From: Lepidodermella squamata
Taxonomy: Eukaryota > Gastrotricha
Reading direction: 5' to 3'
Assembly (NCBI GenBank): GCA_047495785.1
Contig: JBLDXI010000033.1
Location: 1,736,001 to 1,800,000 of the forward strand
DNA: 64,000 bases
This document shows positions 49,177-61,027 of this stretch, in pieces. Positions within the stretch are counted from its first letter, which is position 1. Each line of letters starts with the position of its first letter. A model generated the notes under the pieces. That model searched no databases, was not told the DNA's origin, and was given only the letters and a program-made list of their open reading frames with translations. The position numbers and the translations under genes were made by a program.

Positions 49177-50037
49177 ATCATTTTTCATATCGCTATCTCC
49201 TCACGCGTTGTAACCTCAAATGAAGCCAGTCTATATACCAGATAAAGCTAAATAAAAAATTTCTGAAATTATCGCCGTGAAATCTAGCATTAGCCACCAT
49301 CACCGATTCCCAACCAATCGATTTTTTATAAATACAATTTAATCTTTCGATTTTTTAATGTTTCTTCCGGCGTTTTAGACGAGCTGAAAGCGATGAAAAT
49401 GTTCTCGCCAACGATTTGCCCATTCAACGTTGAATCACTGTGTATTGTAGCTGGTTGGTTTTGGCCATGTGCTCGGCACATCTCTGAACTTGGGCAGCCA
49501 TGTCCGCGCTCCTCTGCAGAGGTTCCGCGCCATGAATAGCTCGAACCCGGTTGTGCTCGGAAAACAACACCTCACGAATAGTGGAATGTGTTTATTGACC
49601 GAGAATCGAAAATACACAGCGCCGCAACCCGTAGGTTAAACCGGCGGGACAGTACAGTGAGTTATCTAGTGTTATCTAGTAGTTTTCAAATTGATAGTCA
49701 TGGTAAAAGAATGATGGTGAAAATAACGGCAAAAAATGAAAACAACATGATGTTAATTGTTTCCCTTGTTTCGACTTCGGTCATAAGCGTCTGATTCAGT
49801 TCTGAACTCATGCCTTGGTCAAGCGATTTTTTTGAAGTTCACCGGCTATTTTCGTTGCGCTTTGCACCCGGAAACTTGAGGTTGTGGCAATACATTATAG
49901 CCTTGTGCCTAGTGCTTGCCAACCCTAATCGAAAGAAAAAAATATATTTTGAGCGTTAGGTATAACCAAACTTTATTTTCTGAATTTTCTCAACATTATA
50001 ATATTCATCATAAATATTAATAGATCACAGACGGAAA
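49177..50037. other. Intergenic, nothing recognised
   Basis: AT-rich sequence with a GC-richer patch at 49440-49640 that has no good ORF or fold I can see. It ends at the 3' end of the truncated MECR copy. Confidence 0.3.
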
Positions 50038-51498
50038 TCAATTCAGTTGGAGCATAATTTTTTCGTTGGAAAATCCACGCGATGCAATTGTTATGGCATC
50101 CTGCCACTGGTTCAGCGGAAATTTCCGAAATTTCGGCGTTTTCAGCTTGCCGCTAATATAAAGAGCACTGACATCCAGCATCACCCTACCGAATTCTTGA
50201 GGAGAGTGGTCCTTCATCCACCTGAAAAAAATTAATTGGTACCTTAACCAGTTTCGTTATACTCAGATCTTTTACTGAGTTAGCCAGAAGCCGACTACTT
50301 TGATTCCTCGGAAAAGCATGCGGAATTGAGCTGGTTTCCCGCTGAGAACGCCGTAAACAGCCATAGTTCCATTTTTTGCCAACGAATTAGCCATGTCAAG
50401 AGAAGCTGGACCTCCAATAGCGTCGAACCCTAATTTCGGAACTTCGATGTCTAGGTTCAAATTGTTGATACCCTTCTTCAACTGTTCGTCAGTTATAACA
50501 GCGTCAGCGCCGAGATTTTTTAACATAACAATAGTTTCCTGCAAATTATAGTGCGTTCACAAACTACTTCGGAGAGGCGTCCGAAGTTTTCGGCCACCGA
50601 AGTTTCGTAACAGGCCTCCGAAGTTGCGTAATCGCTGCCCGAAGTTTAGATTTTCGTTCACAAACGCGCGCACTTCGGCCAGCGCGGCCGAAGTTTTAAC
50701 AATAGGCGGTGCGCGCGCACCGAACAAAGGACGCGCACAAACTTCGGTTCGGAGAGCCCCAAAACTGCTCTCCGAAGTGCCTCCGAACCGAAGTTTGAGC
50801 GCGTCCGAAGTTATTACGCACGCACGCAAACACGCGCGCGCGCACACAGCCACTTGACCACACTGTACCAGGCGCCTCAAATTTGTCTTTCCGGTGATAT
50901 TTGACAATGCGATCCGTTTCATTAGCCATTAAAAAATTACATAGCAATAGTGATAAGCATTTAGATACTGAGAAATTAATATTGCAAAAATGTCCGGTTT
51001 CTATGGCGAATTTTTAAATCTAGAAATAGCGCGGCTCGTATGGAAAAAGTGGCTTTGATGAGAATGCGCGAGAATATTTTAGCAAATATTTTTTTATAGC
51101 GAATCTGGTGAACTGAGCGCTGAAATTTAGCTTCTTTTTATCCTCATCAGAAGGCGCGTCTCATTATGCAAACAATTCGGAGAATTAAGGTAAAATGGAA
51201 AAAAATTGCATTGACCCTGAGTAAGAGCCATACCCGCGCGTGGTGTGTGAGCGAGCGGCCAAACTTCGGCCGCGAACAATAGAAACTTCGGTCGTCACGC
51301 TGCGCGCGCGCGTAGAAAATGCCACTGATAAGGCCGCCGAAGTTTTGCTATTTCTCTCCGAAGTTTCTACTTCGCTCTCCGAAGCGGTCGGTCTCCGAAG
51401 TAGTTTGTGAACGCACTATTAGGCCTGTCCCGAATGACGTTGATGGTCTTTATCCCGGCTGAATGGGCTAATTGAATCAAAACTTGACCGAACATCTC
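50038..51498 (-). pseudogene. Truncated, transposon-split copy of the MECR-like gene
   Basis: This copies only the last part of the gene at 51590-53201: FGQVLIQLAHSAGIKTINVIRDRPN (51491 to about 51419), then LQETIVMLKNLGADAVITD... to 50276, then a last exon 50221-50038 (MKDHSPQEFG ... IMLQLN). Upstream exons and the start are missing. The coding exon is split by an 870-bp transposon at 50549-51418, with the reading frame resuming exactly after the target duplication. Apart from that the frame is open, so the duplication is not old. It might serve as an alternative 3' end for the full gene if spliced, but the insertion argues against it. Confidence 0.75.
50549..51418. mobile_element. Harbinger-type MITE, 870 bp, inside a coding exon
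   Basis: 27-bp perfect terminal inverted repeats begin TAGTGCGTTCACAAACTACT and end in the CTTCGGAGA region. They are flanked by TTA on both sides (50546-50548 and 51419-51421), the TWA-type 3-bp duplication of PIF/Harbinger elements. The interior is packed with CCGAAGTT and its reverse complement CTTCGG, with alternating CGCG runs. No transposase frame is present, so it is non-autonomous. Confidence 0.88.
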
Positions 51499-51589
51499 AA
51501 TCATTTATTGTTCAAAATATATTTTTTCTTTATTCTGGCAGGCGAAAAATTATAACATAGCAAATCAAACGTCCAGGCGTGAATAGTTT

Positions 51590-53201
51590 TCAGTTCATTT
51601 GAAGAAGTACTTTTTCGTTGGTGAAACCTTGAGAGGCAGTTTTGACCGCATCTTGCCACTGAGCCAACGGAAATTTCCGATATTTCGGCGTTTTAAGTTT
51701 GCCCGCGATATAAAGCCCACCAACTTCCTGCATTATCTTGCCAAATTCCTGGGGACTGTGCTCAGCCATCCACCTGTAAAAATTAAAAGAAAATTGAAAT
51801 AAATTAGAATATCGAGTAATTTTTATATTTTTACTGAGTGAGCCAAAATCCGACAACTTTGATGCCCCGGAAAAGTAGAACACCCTGGGGCACTTGAACG
51901 GGCTTGCCACTTAGGACCCCGTAAACAGCCAAAGTACCGCCTTTTCCTAAAGCCGAGGCAATATCTGAAGCTGAAGACCCCCCAACAGCTTCAAGACCCA
52001 ACTTCGGAGCTGCGAGACCAAGATTCAAATTTTGAAGCCCTTTCTTGAGCTGCTCATCCGTAATAACCGCATCGGCGCCCAGACCCTTCAACATATCGAC
52101 GGTCTCTTGCAAATTAGACCGGTTGCGGATTACGTTGACGGTCTTGATACCAGCCGCATGGGCCAGCTGAATGACGACCTGACCGAACGTAGAATTGGCT
52201 CCGTTCTGGATTAAAACATCGCCAGAGTTCATCGGGACAATATGCTTCAGCATTCTGAAAATTTGGGAAAAATCAGAAATTGTAATTATCATGGTTAATC
52301 AGTTAAAACTTTAATGTTAACCCTTAGCCGCCGAAGACGTGTACACGCGTTAATTCCGGAAAAAATTCACCGTGGTCGGTGGATTTGGGCTATCGAACCC
52401 ATTGTTGCGTCATAAATTATGATAAATCAATAGCAAGAAACAAGCACTCCCCGAAAATCCAAATTTTTAAAGCCATTCCGACCAGGTCGAAAATAGTGCG
52501 AAATTTTTTAAATGACTTGTTAACACGTCATGAAAACGCGTTAACACGTCATAGCAACGGCAACCCAGGTAAATTTCTTCTGAAAAAGAGGTTCGGCTTT
52601 CAATCTGAGGCTAAATGTAAGACTTTCTGCCGACTCAGAATTTGATTTTAGCCTCTTCTTGATTTTCTGGGATTTTCTGAAAGGTGCTCGACTTAACACG
52701 TCATTGCGCCGGCGGCTAAGGGTTAATCAATATTTTTTATTTAAAAAATCATTTTCGAAAATGAGTTTTCGATTATTTTTAAAATAATTGCACTTACAGG
52801 TAAGCAGTGCATGGGTTAACAACCAATGTAGCAGCAGCTTCGGCCGGTAGTTCTTTCGGCATTTTCGCCAGAAATTTTTCCTCGATAACGCCCTGTTGTT
52901 TCCACATGCCCCAGGCGCCTTTCGTGATGAGGGCCCGATCGCCCGCTTTGAAGGCTCCACTGGAAGATTTATCGATCTCAACCACGCCCTCGAGGCCAGG
53001 AGTGGCGGGAATTTTCGCTTTGACCGGGTACAATCCTTGGACAGTTAGCAAGTCACTCGGGTTGATGGGCGAATATAAAACTTTGACGTGAGCCTCGCCG
53101 GATTGAAGCTTCTCAGGCACTGGTTCTTCGACTAAAGACAAAGCAGTCAAAGGATTGCCGAACTTGGTGTAAACCAGTTTATTGAATGTTGCTTTCCAGC
53201 G
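51590..53201 (-). CDS. MECR: Mitochondrial enoyl-[acyl-carrier-protein] reductase (MECR/ETR1-like)
   Basis: Three exons found: 53201-52798, 52254-51835 and 51773-51590 (335 codons). The medium-chain dehydrogenase fold is clear: the N-terminal catalytic domain (LVYTKFGNPL, SPINPSDLLTVQG, GLEGVVEI), then the nucleotide-binding domain (NSTFGQVVIQLAHAAGIKTV, which replaces the usual GxxSxVG loop), then the tail HSPQEFGKIMQEVGGLYIAGKL. MECR carries out the last reduction step of mitochondrial fatty acid synthesis with NADPH. The frame enters exon 1 from an AG acceptor without a start, so a first exon with the targeting peptide is missing. It may lie beyond the 53357-55209 element. A MITE sits in the first intron. 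Confidence 0.85.
52321..52722. mobile_element. piggyBac-like MITE, 402 bp, in a MECR intron
   Basis: The ends are CCCTTAGCCGCCG and its inverted copy, flanked by TTAA on both sides (52317-52320 and 52723-52726), the piggyBac-type target duplication and CCC start. The interior holds repeats of TTAACACGTCAT. There is no ORF. Confidence 0.8.
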
Positions 53202-53356
53202 CTTAATTCAAAACGTGAAAAACAATTATTTCAAAAATAATACATTTGACCATTAACAAAGGTTTGGAGAATTTTCTATATTTTCCAGCAAATCATAAAA
53301 TCCAGCAAACCCCACTTTTCACTCGTTAACAGTCATTTCTAACAAATTTTAAATTA

Positions 53357-55209
53357 CGTGTTTGAAGTTGGCGAACCAATAATTCAAAATTCAAACCTTA
53401 GCGAACCATCGCAAAGCTGTATTATTTTATGGGCGGAATCTGCCCAGCCGATCGTCGAACCAAGTAGGGAGTCTATTACTACGTCCTGGTGTTGATGAAT
53501 GCTCCGGGCGAGACAATAAAATAGCCCAGCGGTGCGCAAACTTGTCCGACTACAGGCTATTTTTGCGGCCGGAAATGTCCTTAACCGGCCGCATTCTCGT
53601 AATATGTTCATTTGGAATCGGCCGCAGAAATTGTTTTCTTCGTTAAAATTTTTGCAAAATCAAGACTTTGATGAACAAATTCAAAATTGAAACATATTAC
53701 CAACTTTTTGTTGGATCGAAGCGGAGAATTCGTTGAGACACCAAAAAGCCGAAATGCTACACAATCTTCTTACTTTTTATCATTTATTTCCAATCATTTT
53801 ACCAGTTTTTGGGCCGGTGACAGATTACAGATTTTCAACTAGAGTAAAATTTTATACCATAAAATAGACCCGTCTCATCCTATAGTTATATAGGCCCAAG
53901 GTCATGAAATGGGGTCTTTGCCGCACTTTCAGCGGCTTTCAGTCAAAACCCGTGTGATGCTTTTTCTGATTTTCTGGAACCAAAAATGAGCCAAGTCTCC
54001 GCAATTTCTCAGTTTTATCGAAATGATCAGGTGACCACGAAATGGGGCCCTTGGCTCGATCGGTGGTTGTTATCTCAAGTTTCTAGAAGCACAGATCTAA
54101 GAAATCAAATGTCTGCCAGGAAAAGCCTCGACCGGCCGCACTTAATGCTACTGAGCTCCGAGCCAGCCGCCAATACAGCTTGGACCGGCCGGAAAAACAG
54201 AGTTTGCGCTCCACTGACATATCCCATCGGAGGAATGTTCTCAGCTGATTGCGGAATTCCTCAACTTCTGGTGGGCCTAGTTGCGCATGGTTCATCATAC
54301 GGCGCGGAAAACACGAACTTCTTCTATTGATTGCTGCTTCGCTCAGTTGAACGGCATCATGCCATTTTTGAAAAAGCCTATCGAACGCTATTTGAGTCAG
54401 TGATATCAATTTTTCAAAGAAACTTCAATCACGGTCCCGTTCTTCTTCACCGCTATTTTCTGCTATCTTCTGCTATCTTGGGAGTCCGAATTGAGGTCTT
54501 TTCGGCTTTTTTCGACGGTTTTTAAATGACCTATTAATCATTAAATTTAGCAAATTCAAACTTCGGAGTCTATTTAAACCTGGCCCCAGAATCCCATTCA
54601 GCCATAATAACAGGCTCCCTGGATGCTGAATTTACTATAGCGAAACTTTGTGACCCGGCGAATTCTAGAAAAAGGTGTCTTCTCGCGAGTTTTCTAGTAG
54701 AACCTGCTGTAACGCAACAGTAAAACTTGTTTATAGGCTAAAATATTGATAGTGGCATGACCGGGGTGACCGTAACGTCTCAAAAGTTAGGCTCGGTAAT
54801 TACAGGTAAGTTTTCGGGTGGCATGAAATTTACTACAAGCTCATTTAAACAGTAACTTTATGTGTGTTGGGATATTCTGAGTGGCATACCACCCACGCTC
54901 ACCAAAAGTGGTGACACCACGCATTGTTCCCATAACTCATCGATTTTTCAATATTTGTTCGAGATTTTTTCGCATAGCTTTATCAAGAGGCGATTGAGCA
55001 ATACCTAAAAGGGCATCGAAACATTCCGCGCTAAAAAAACGTGTGCGCCTGAAATTCCGCGTGGGTGGGATACTACCCAAGGGGACTGGTAAGGGTTAAA
55101 AGACGCGCCACGGTCGGCACAAAGTCAAAGCGAGTTGGCAATAATTTGAAAGAGGTTTGAAAGAGGTTTGCCAAGGTTTGAAATTATTGGTTCGCCAACT
55201 TCAGACACG
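53357..55209. mobile_element. Non-autonomous TIR element, about 1.85 kb
   Basis: The ends CGTGTTTGAAGTTGGCGAAC... (53357-53385) and its reverse complement (55183-55209) match over about 28 bp with one mismatch. Further inside, TTCAAACCTT recurs in both arms. The interior has several CCGGCCG stretches but no intact ORF. I could not define a target duplication. It lies between MECR and POP1 and could separate MECR from its first exon. Confidence 0.65.
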
Positions 55210-55479
55210 AAAACAAATTAAAATTCAATTCTGCTCTCTAGTTAAAATGTTATCCTGAATTATTGAATTTTCAACCAAAATGCAATATACCATCTGATGA
55301 TGAAATGAGGCTCTGGAGAGCAGCGATTCGCCCATAGAAACAGCCCTGATAGCCAGCATAATTTATTTTCAATTATAATCTACTTTTAAATGATAAAAAG
55401 GCATTGAAAACTCAACAGTTTCATTCGCAATTTTTATTTTTTAGTAAAAATCTCAATCAAAACAAAGCTCGATGTTCTA

Positions 55480-58400
55480 TCACAATTTCGGATTTTGAAT
55501 AACTTCCAGTTTGGCCCGCCAATATTTGCGCTGACTAGCAGCTCTGAATTCGACAATATTTGTATCTCGGCAACGAATTAGCGCATCCAGGCCGAGAAGC
55601 GAAACGAAACCGATCGCTCGCCCATAACCGGCTACGTGAGAGTAGCCGCCAGCAATCATGAATCCGATGATTTTACGCGAATTGAGCCGAAATGTGAAAG
55701 CAGCATCATTGCAATTGGCAGGAATTACGCTATCATTCAAATCGTGAATCGGTTCCATATCCGGGTCGTCGCTTTCGTTTTGCTTCGTCGCATCGTCCGC
55801 ATTTTCGGGGCGGGGTAAACAGATTAGCCCGAAAGGTTGAGGCGTACCGCCATCCTTCGCCAGAATTTGCACGGGAATCAAGGCTCTCGGGTGTTTTGCG
55901 ATCAAATCTTGACTTATATGCAATTTTCTGAATTAAAATGAAATAAAATTAGTTAACACCGAAAATACTATATTTGACTCTCATTTAACTTCTTCAAAAT
56001 TCGTCTTCCTCATGGGTCATCTTTGATTCACTGAAAAAGTGCATGTCCAAGTGGTACCCACTCGCACCCAATCATGGCCGATGGCGCCGGGTATATAACA
56101 CTTTCGATTCAGAAGTCTTATGTGTTACTTTCAGAAATTTTCGCGATGTTTAACATCATTTCTGTCTACGCACCAGCCAATAACTGTACTGAATCTCTAG
56201 ATGCCTTTCTCCAAGTATTGCAAAAAGAATTTCCTCGTGTCAATTCGAAAATAGGCACCACCATTATAATGGGCGACTTATAACGGGCGCGTCATGAGTG
56301 AAAAAATCTAAATGAGCCAAATCCAGGCCCACCATCTAGACAGGAATTATTACTCGAACCGAATTATGAATTGATCGATTCCGATCTACAAGACTGCTTC
56401 AGATCATTCGAAATTAGCCATAGTTTTCCTCACACCATCAAGCGACCGGCATCTCTTACAATGCTCGATCACTTCTGGACCACAGAACAGGGAAACAACA
56501 TGTTACTTTCAGGGACAGTTAACGGACTTAGTGACCACCATGGTATATTCGTAGCAATTAGAGACGAAGGATCGGAAAAATTCGCAAATCGCACCACTGC
56601 TAAAAACAAATTTCGTAATCTGCCGAAGTCGATCAAAAGTGATTCGTCTAACTATGAAATCAGCAAAAACCTAGGAATTCCGGGCATCTTAGATAATGAA
56701 TTTTCGCAGGCCTATTGCGAACGGATCCAGAACGCAATCATTTCGGCTTTAGACAAACTTGCAGCGTTGTCGGTTAGAAAACCAAACCAAAATCGACGTC
56801 GGAAACATAAACCGTCATTTCATTCGCTCAGCAAACAGAGAACGGAACATAGACAAATTCGGAAGGCGAGACGTGCTAAGTGGCGAAACAGGCAGTTTGA
56901 ACTTCTACCGCAAAAAACCTGACGGTTTAAAATCATTCTCATGCAGGCATATCAAGGACAATGAACTAAATCAGGCATTTTCTTAGATCAAAAACATGAC
57001 TACAACCGGCTACGACGAAATTCCCGAATCAATTTTGAAATTACCGTCAGGTGCATTAAGGCCTCATCTGTTAATATTATTTAATTCGATCATTGACTCA
57101 GGTTCGATTCCTAAACAATGTAAACAACTAGTAGCAATAGTTAGCTCGCTACACAATGGTGCCTCAAAATCAGATGTAGGTAATTTTCGCCCATTTCGAT
57201 AATTTCACCGATCTCAAGAACATTCGAACGCTGCCTTTCCATCCAACACAAACACATCCAACGATATCCAATTTTTATCAGCTAGCCAATTCGGTTTTCG
57301 AAAATACCATTCAACCGACAGTTGCTTAGCAAAATTGACGAACGACTGGCGTGTGGCCCATGAATTACCGTATTTTATCGAATAGTATCCTGGGATATTA
57401 TTTTTATCCGAACTCGAAAAGTAGTGAAAAATTCGAGCTATTATTCGAGGGGGCTTTTATTCAAGGCAGCAGGTGGCAGGTTTGCACGTGGCACCTTTGG
57501 TTTCCGAAAAGAATTTAAAAAACGGAGGTCACCAGTCGATCGCCGTATCAATACTAGTTAGAATCCATCATGAAACAATTTTCGAAAAATGTCACTTGGC
57601 ACTTTTACTCGCGATACCAACTAGCTCGACCCTTCTAAAATAAATCTGCTGTCAAGTAATAATGTGAAACTGACCTACCGATTGCAATCATCAGCAATTT
57701 GGCGCAAAACCATAAATTCCCGTAGAACGTAGAAATCGCTTGCTTGACTCGACGGTATCTGAGGCATTTCCATCAGCCAAAATCGGATCAAATCCGCCCA
57801 TGGGCAGAAAAACGGACGCATGATGCCCAATTTCCGGTAATTGGTTCGTTTCGCTGGAGGGCGTTTCAAATAATTCTCCATTGAGCTTTTCTCGTTAGAT
57901 AACGCATCTTCTTCAGCAATTAGGTGACAATCAGGCCAGAAATTCAGATGAGTCGATCCGGCGAATGAACTCAATTCAGCGGGTAGATTATGCAACTCTC
58001 GTTGCGCACCAGTTCTAGCCCCGTGGTAGACAAAAGCGACCCAGAATGCAGTCGCCCATTGCGTTGGCATAATGAAATCGGTAAAATTAGCCGACTTGAC
58101 GATAATAACTGGTAATTGAACGCAATTATTCGCATACTCGGGCTGTTTCGGATTTTTTACTCTCGAACTGACCAGATGATCGGGAATTCGAGATTTATTT
58201 GCTTCCTCTCGAGCTTTTTCGTCGAAAAGCGACATCACCACCTTCTGGGTTTCAACAACTTTTTCCGCTGAATTTTCAGCAGAAGATGATAGCAAGGGTT
58301 TGATTTTGATAGGAATTCGAGGCCTAGGGTCGGAAATTATTTCCTCGTCGAAATAACCAGCCGGCCGTTGATCAACTTCCCCTTCATTTAGATCCAAAGC

Positions 58401-59602
58401 TCGAGAAATAATCGAAGAAGCTTTCGGTCCAAAAAATCTGAACATCGATAATTGCTGCGATAAATTTTTCACTTCAACTTTCTGATTTGCCGTCAATTCA
58501 GCCAACTTTTCCAACAGCCATTTTTCCAATAGAGGATGAACACCAGTTAGCCATAATTTTCCGTTATTCGATTTCAACTGGGATAATAATAGGGTACAGT
58601 GACCCACTGCGCCAGCAGGGTAAGTCTTGTGAGGGTCGTATAAAATCACGGAAAAGTGCCTCGACCCAGTCCAAAACGATTTTTGAGCAAAGGGACGGCC
58701 TTAATAAGACAAAAGTCATTTGAAATGGATTTTATCCAAACAATTTTACCTAAAGCAGGGGGGACGAACTTGCCGATAAGGTCGACTAGGGCATTCATTT
58801 TCCCAGAAAGCTCAATAACAGAGGTGAAGGAAACATCCTGGAAATAACATGAAATGATTGTCCACAAAACTGCGATGGGAAAAATATAGGTAGGTTTTTA
58901 GCTTTGCCAGGATTCGAACCTGGGGCCTCCAGCTTTTTAGAAGCCGGTGCTCTAACCAATCTGAGCTACAAAGCTTTGCGGTGATAGGGCGAATATAATC
59001 TCGAATTGAAAACGCAAACCATCATTATAGCCTCGGATTTCAACGCTCGAATCGACGATTTCAAGCCTTTATCACAGGCGAAACTCGGCAGTCGATAACC
59101 CCATTTTTCGATTACGTGGTATCGCTTCGCGTGCCAAATATGCGTGGGTAGCCAGCGAACTCGAGCTTGGCGTTTCAGATAAACCGCTCGAAGATTGACA
59201 GGCTTCCTGCGATATCTTCGACAAGGTTTTCGCTTCACTTTCCTGGTAACAAAAAAGCTGGTTGACTTTAAAGCATTCAAATGTCATCAAAAGCTCAAAT
59301 ATATCTGCTCGACTACAATGAATCTCGAATTGTAAAAGGATTTCAAATTCATAATTTGTAACTAACAGATTGGCTTCACTTTTTGCCCGAGCTGCGTTGA
59401 ACTTTTCGAGGACACTCCTAGGAACCCTCTTCGAGTTATGAGAAGCAGCTCGGCGTCGAAGATGGCGAGGCAATCGCTGAGCTGGACCCATATTCGACGC
59501 AATTCCTCCTGATTTCAACTCCCGTTCCAACGCTTCGATTGCGCTAGAATAGCGCGAAAACAACTTGCTAACCACAACTTCTCCTTTATTAGCGGAGGCC
59601 AT
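55480..59602 (-). CDS. POP1: POP1, protein subunit of RNase P / RNase MRP
   Basis: Five exons: 59602-59367, 59242-59020, 58837-58750, 58699-57679 and 55927-55480; 671 residues (human 1024). Diagnostic blocks: QRLPRHLRRRAASHNSKR in the N-terminus, RKPCRRYRRK, then LPTHIWHAKRYHVIEKWGY, and a C-terminal region with RKIIGFMIAGGYSHVAGYGRAIGFVSL. POP1 is the largest protein of the RNase P/MRP particle and contacts the RNA core. The N-terminal extension typical of vertebrates is very short here. The last intron (1.75 kb) holds a degraded LINE, and the intron 59019-58838 holds a tRNA-like gene on the same strand. Confidence 0.92.
56059..57390 (+). pseudogene. Degraded LINE (endonuclease and reverse transcriptase pieces) in a POP1 intron
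   Basis: Frameshifted pieces in order: an AP-endonuclease part (ISVYAPANN, MGDL, later NGLSDHHGIFVAI with the SDH motif) and a reverse-transcriptase part (TTGYDEIPESILK, SLHNGASKSDVGNFRP, then SQFGFRKYHSTD). Several stops and frame changes lie between them. It is inserted antisense to POP1. The motifs suit the Jockey/CR1/RTE group; no finer call is possible. Confidence 0.85.
58899..58975 (-). tRNA. tRNA-like gene with an enlarged (9-nt) anticodon loop, in a POP1 intron
   Basis: The minus strand gives a 7-bp perfect acceptor (AGCTTTG/CAAAGCT), D-arm GCTC...GAGC, and T-arm CCAGG TTCGAAT CCTGG, with intact A and B boxes. The anticodon arm is CCGGC-TTCTAAAAA-GCTGG, two bases too long. Numbered from the 5' side it would read CUA (an amber-reading anticodon) preceded by U33. 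The stem can also be drawn as 7 bp with a 5-nt loop. It may be an Arg/Lys-type tRNA that gained two bases, or a pseudogene. Confidence 0.65.
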
Positions 59603-59695
59603 TGTTAATATAACAACTCTAGTGAAGGTAATTTGAAAAAACGGATTTATTCGCAAAAAACATGATTTAAAAACGAGAGAAACGAGAGAAGTGAA
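59603..59695 (-). promoter_or_regulatory. PCID2 to POP1 intercistronic gap
   Basis: 93 bp on the minus strand in the order stop, GAATAAATC (poly(A) signal), TTACCTTCACTAG (AG acceptor), then ATG. It has the operon/trans-splicing layout. Confidence 0.5.
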
Positions 59696-60923
59696 TCATC
59701 GAGCAGCGATTTCACCTTGACCAGACTGAACAAGGGAAGGGAACGCATTTTGCTTACTGACAACCAACTTATTGTGCTGCCATGAAATGTAACCACGAAT
59801 TCGGCCGTCGCAAATCAAATTTGCGAGTAGACAATGAGCTTCGTCGTTATCAGCATCAGAAAGCCCGGCCAGCTTTAACGCTGCGGTAAACGCGTCAACA
59901 GGCAGTTGATGAGCGTTTAAAATCACGAAAACTCGTTTGAATAAATTTCGATAAACCAGCGTGTGAAGTTGCTCCAGAATCAGGTAAATACCACGTTCGT
60001 GGAATACCTTTTCGTGGTTATGCAAAACCTGGCGGAATCTGCCTAGATGGCCGGATCTAAGAGCTGCGGCCAACTCGCGAAATTCAGGCAGTGAGTATTT
60101 TGTCAACAGCGAATCACGGGGCATGTAACCCAATAGCAGCCGAACAGGGATCAAACAGCACAAAATTGCGCGTTTGTTCTTGCGAGACGCGCGATGGCAG
60201 CGTTCGAAAGCGAAAGATAACAGCTCATTGGCTTGAGCAAAATGGCCGTCGAACATTGCCTTCTTACCGGCAAAGTAATTGTAGGTAACCAATTGCGAGA
60301 TCGGGAAAGCGTCTTTGAAGGGCAGCGAATCGATGGCTCGCGTCAAAGCGTCGAGCATTTTAAGATTGCCGAGAAGTTGGTAGATTCGGAAAAGCTGATT
60401 GACAATGCTCATCAGACCCCATTTTTTCGTATCCTAAGAAACTATAATTAAGGAGAATTTTCCTATCATTCATCTTCGTTACCGAAATTGAAGATTTGTT
60501 ATCAGCTGTGCAATTGCGAAAACACGTGAGAAGAATATTGGACGCTTCCTCGGGTTTCCCTTCGCCAGCGTAAACCGCCAATCGTCGAAGATCAACACCC
60601 ACAATGTACAAAATCGGTAAAGTGGCGTTGCCCTGTTGAACTTTTAGCAAGTTCGTATAGGTACGCATCAAATCGGCTTCGGCTTCAAACGCTTCTTTAG
60701 GCTTTTTATCGCGTAAAAACTGAATGCAGCGAAGATGCAAAGCTACCAGGTCGCATGTGGGCTGTTTAATATGGCGCTGGCATTCAGATTCTGGGTCGCT
60801 CGGCACTTGGATAAATTTCACGTGCACATCACTCAGCGACAGTAATTTCGCTAAACGAGTGAAATTTCCAGTAGCGCCAGCGACATCAGCCTGGTGACAA
60901 TACTCCCTGAAATTCAGCGACAT
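59696..60923 (-). CDS. PCID2: PCID2 (Thp1/CSN12-like PCI protein, mRNA export)
   Basis: Two exons (60923-60483, 60433-59696), 392 residues (human 399). Matching blocks: LHLRCIQFLRDKKPKEA, KKWGLMSIVNQLFRIY, YFAGKKAMFDGHFAQAN, LLSFAFERCHRASRKNKR, and the C-terminal PCI winged-helix region ending GYISWQHNKLVVSKQN. PCID2 is part of the TREX-2 complex that couples transcription and mRNA export at the nuclear pore. It is the middle gene of the ZPR1-PCID2-POP1 row. Confidence 0.94.
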
Positions 60924-61027
60924 TTTCGTAATGATAAAATTCTATGGTGAAATCAAACAAAATTATTTTATTTCTTTTGAACAAAGCTATCACGCAAAAT
61001 ATTTTTCCTCGCAGCTTCAACAATTTA
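60924..61027 (-). promoter_or_regulatory. ZPR1 to PCID2 intercistronic gap
   Basis: 104 bp on the minus strand containing AATAAAATAAT (poly(A) signal), then TGATTTCACCATAG (AG acceptor), then the PCID2 ATG about 18 bases later. Confidence 0.5.

Noticed and set aside
50549-51418. Element acting as a new intron (introner) in the MECR copy
   Set aside because: No GT...AG pair at its borders keeps the reading frame; the nearest pair (GTGCGT to TTTGCAG) shifts it.
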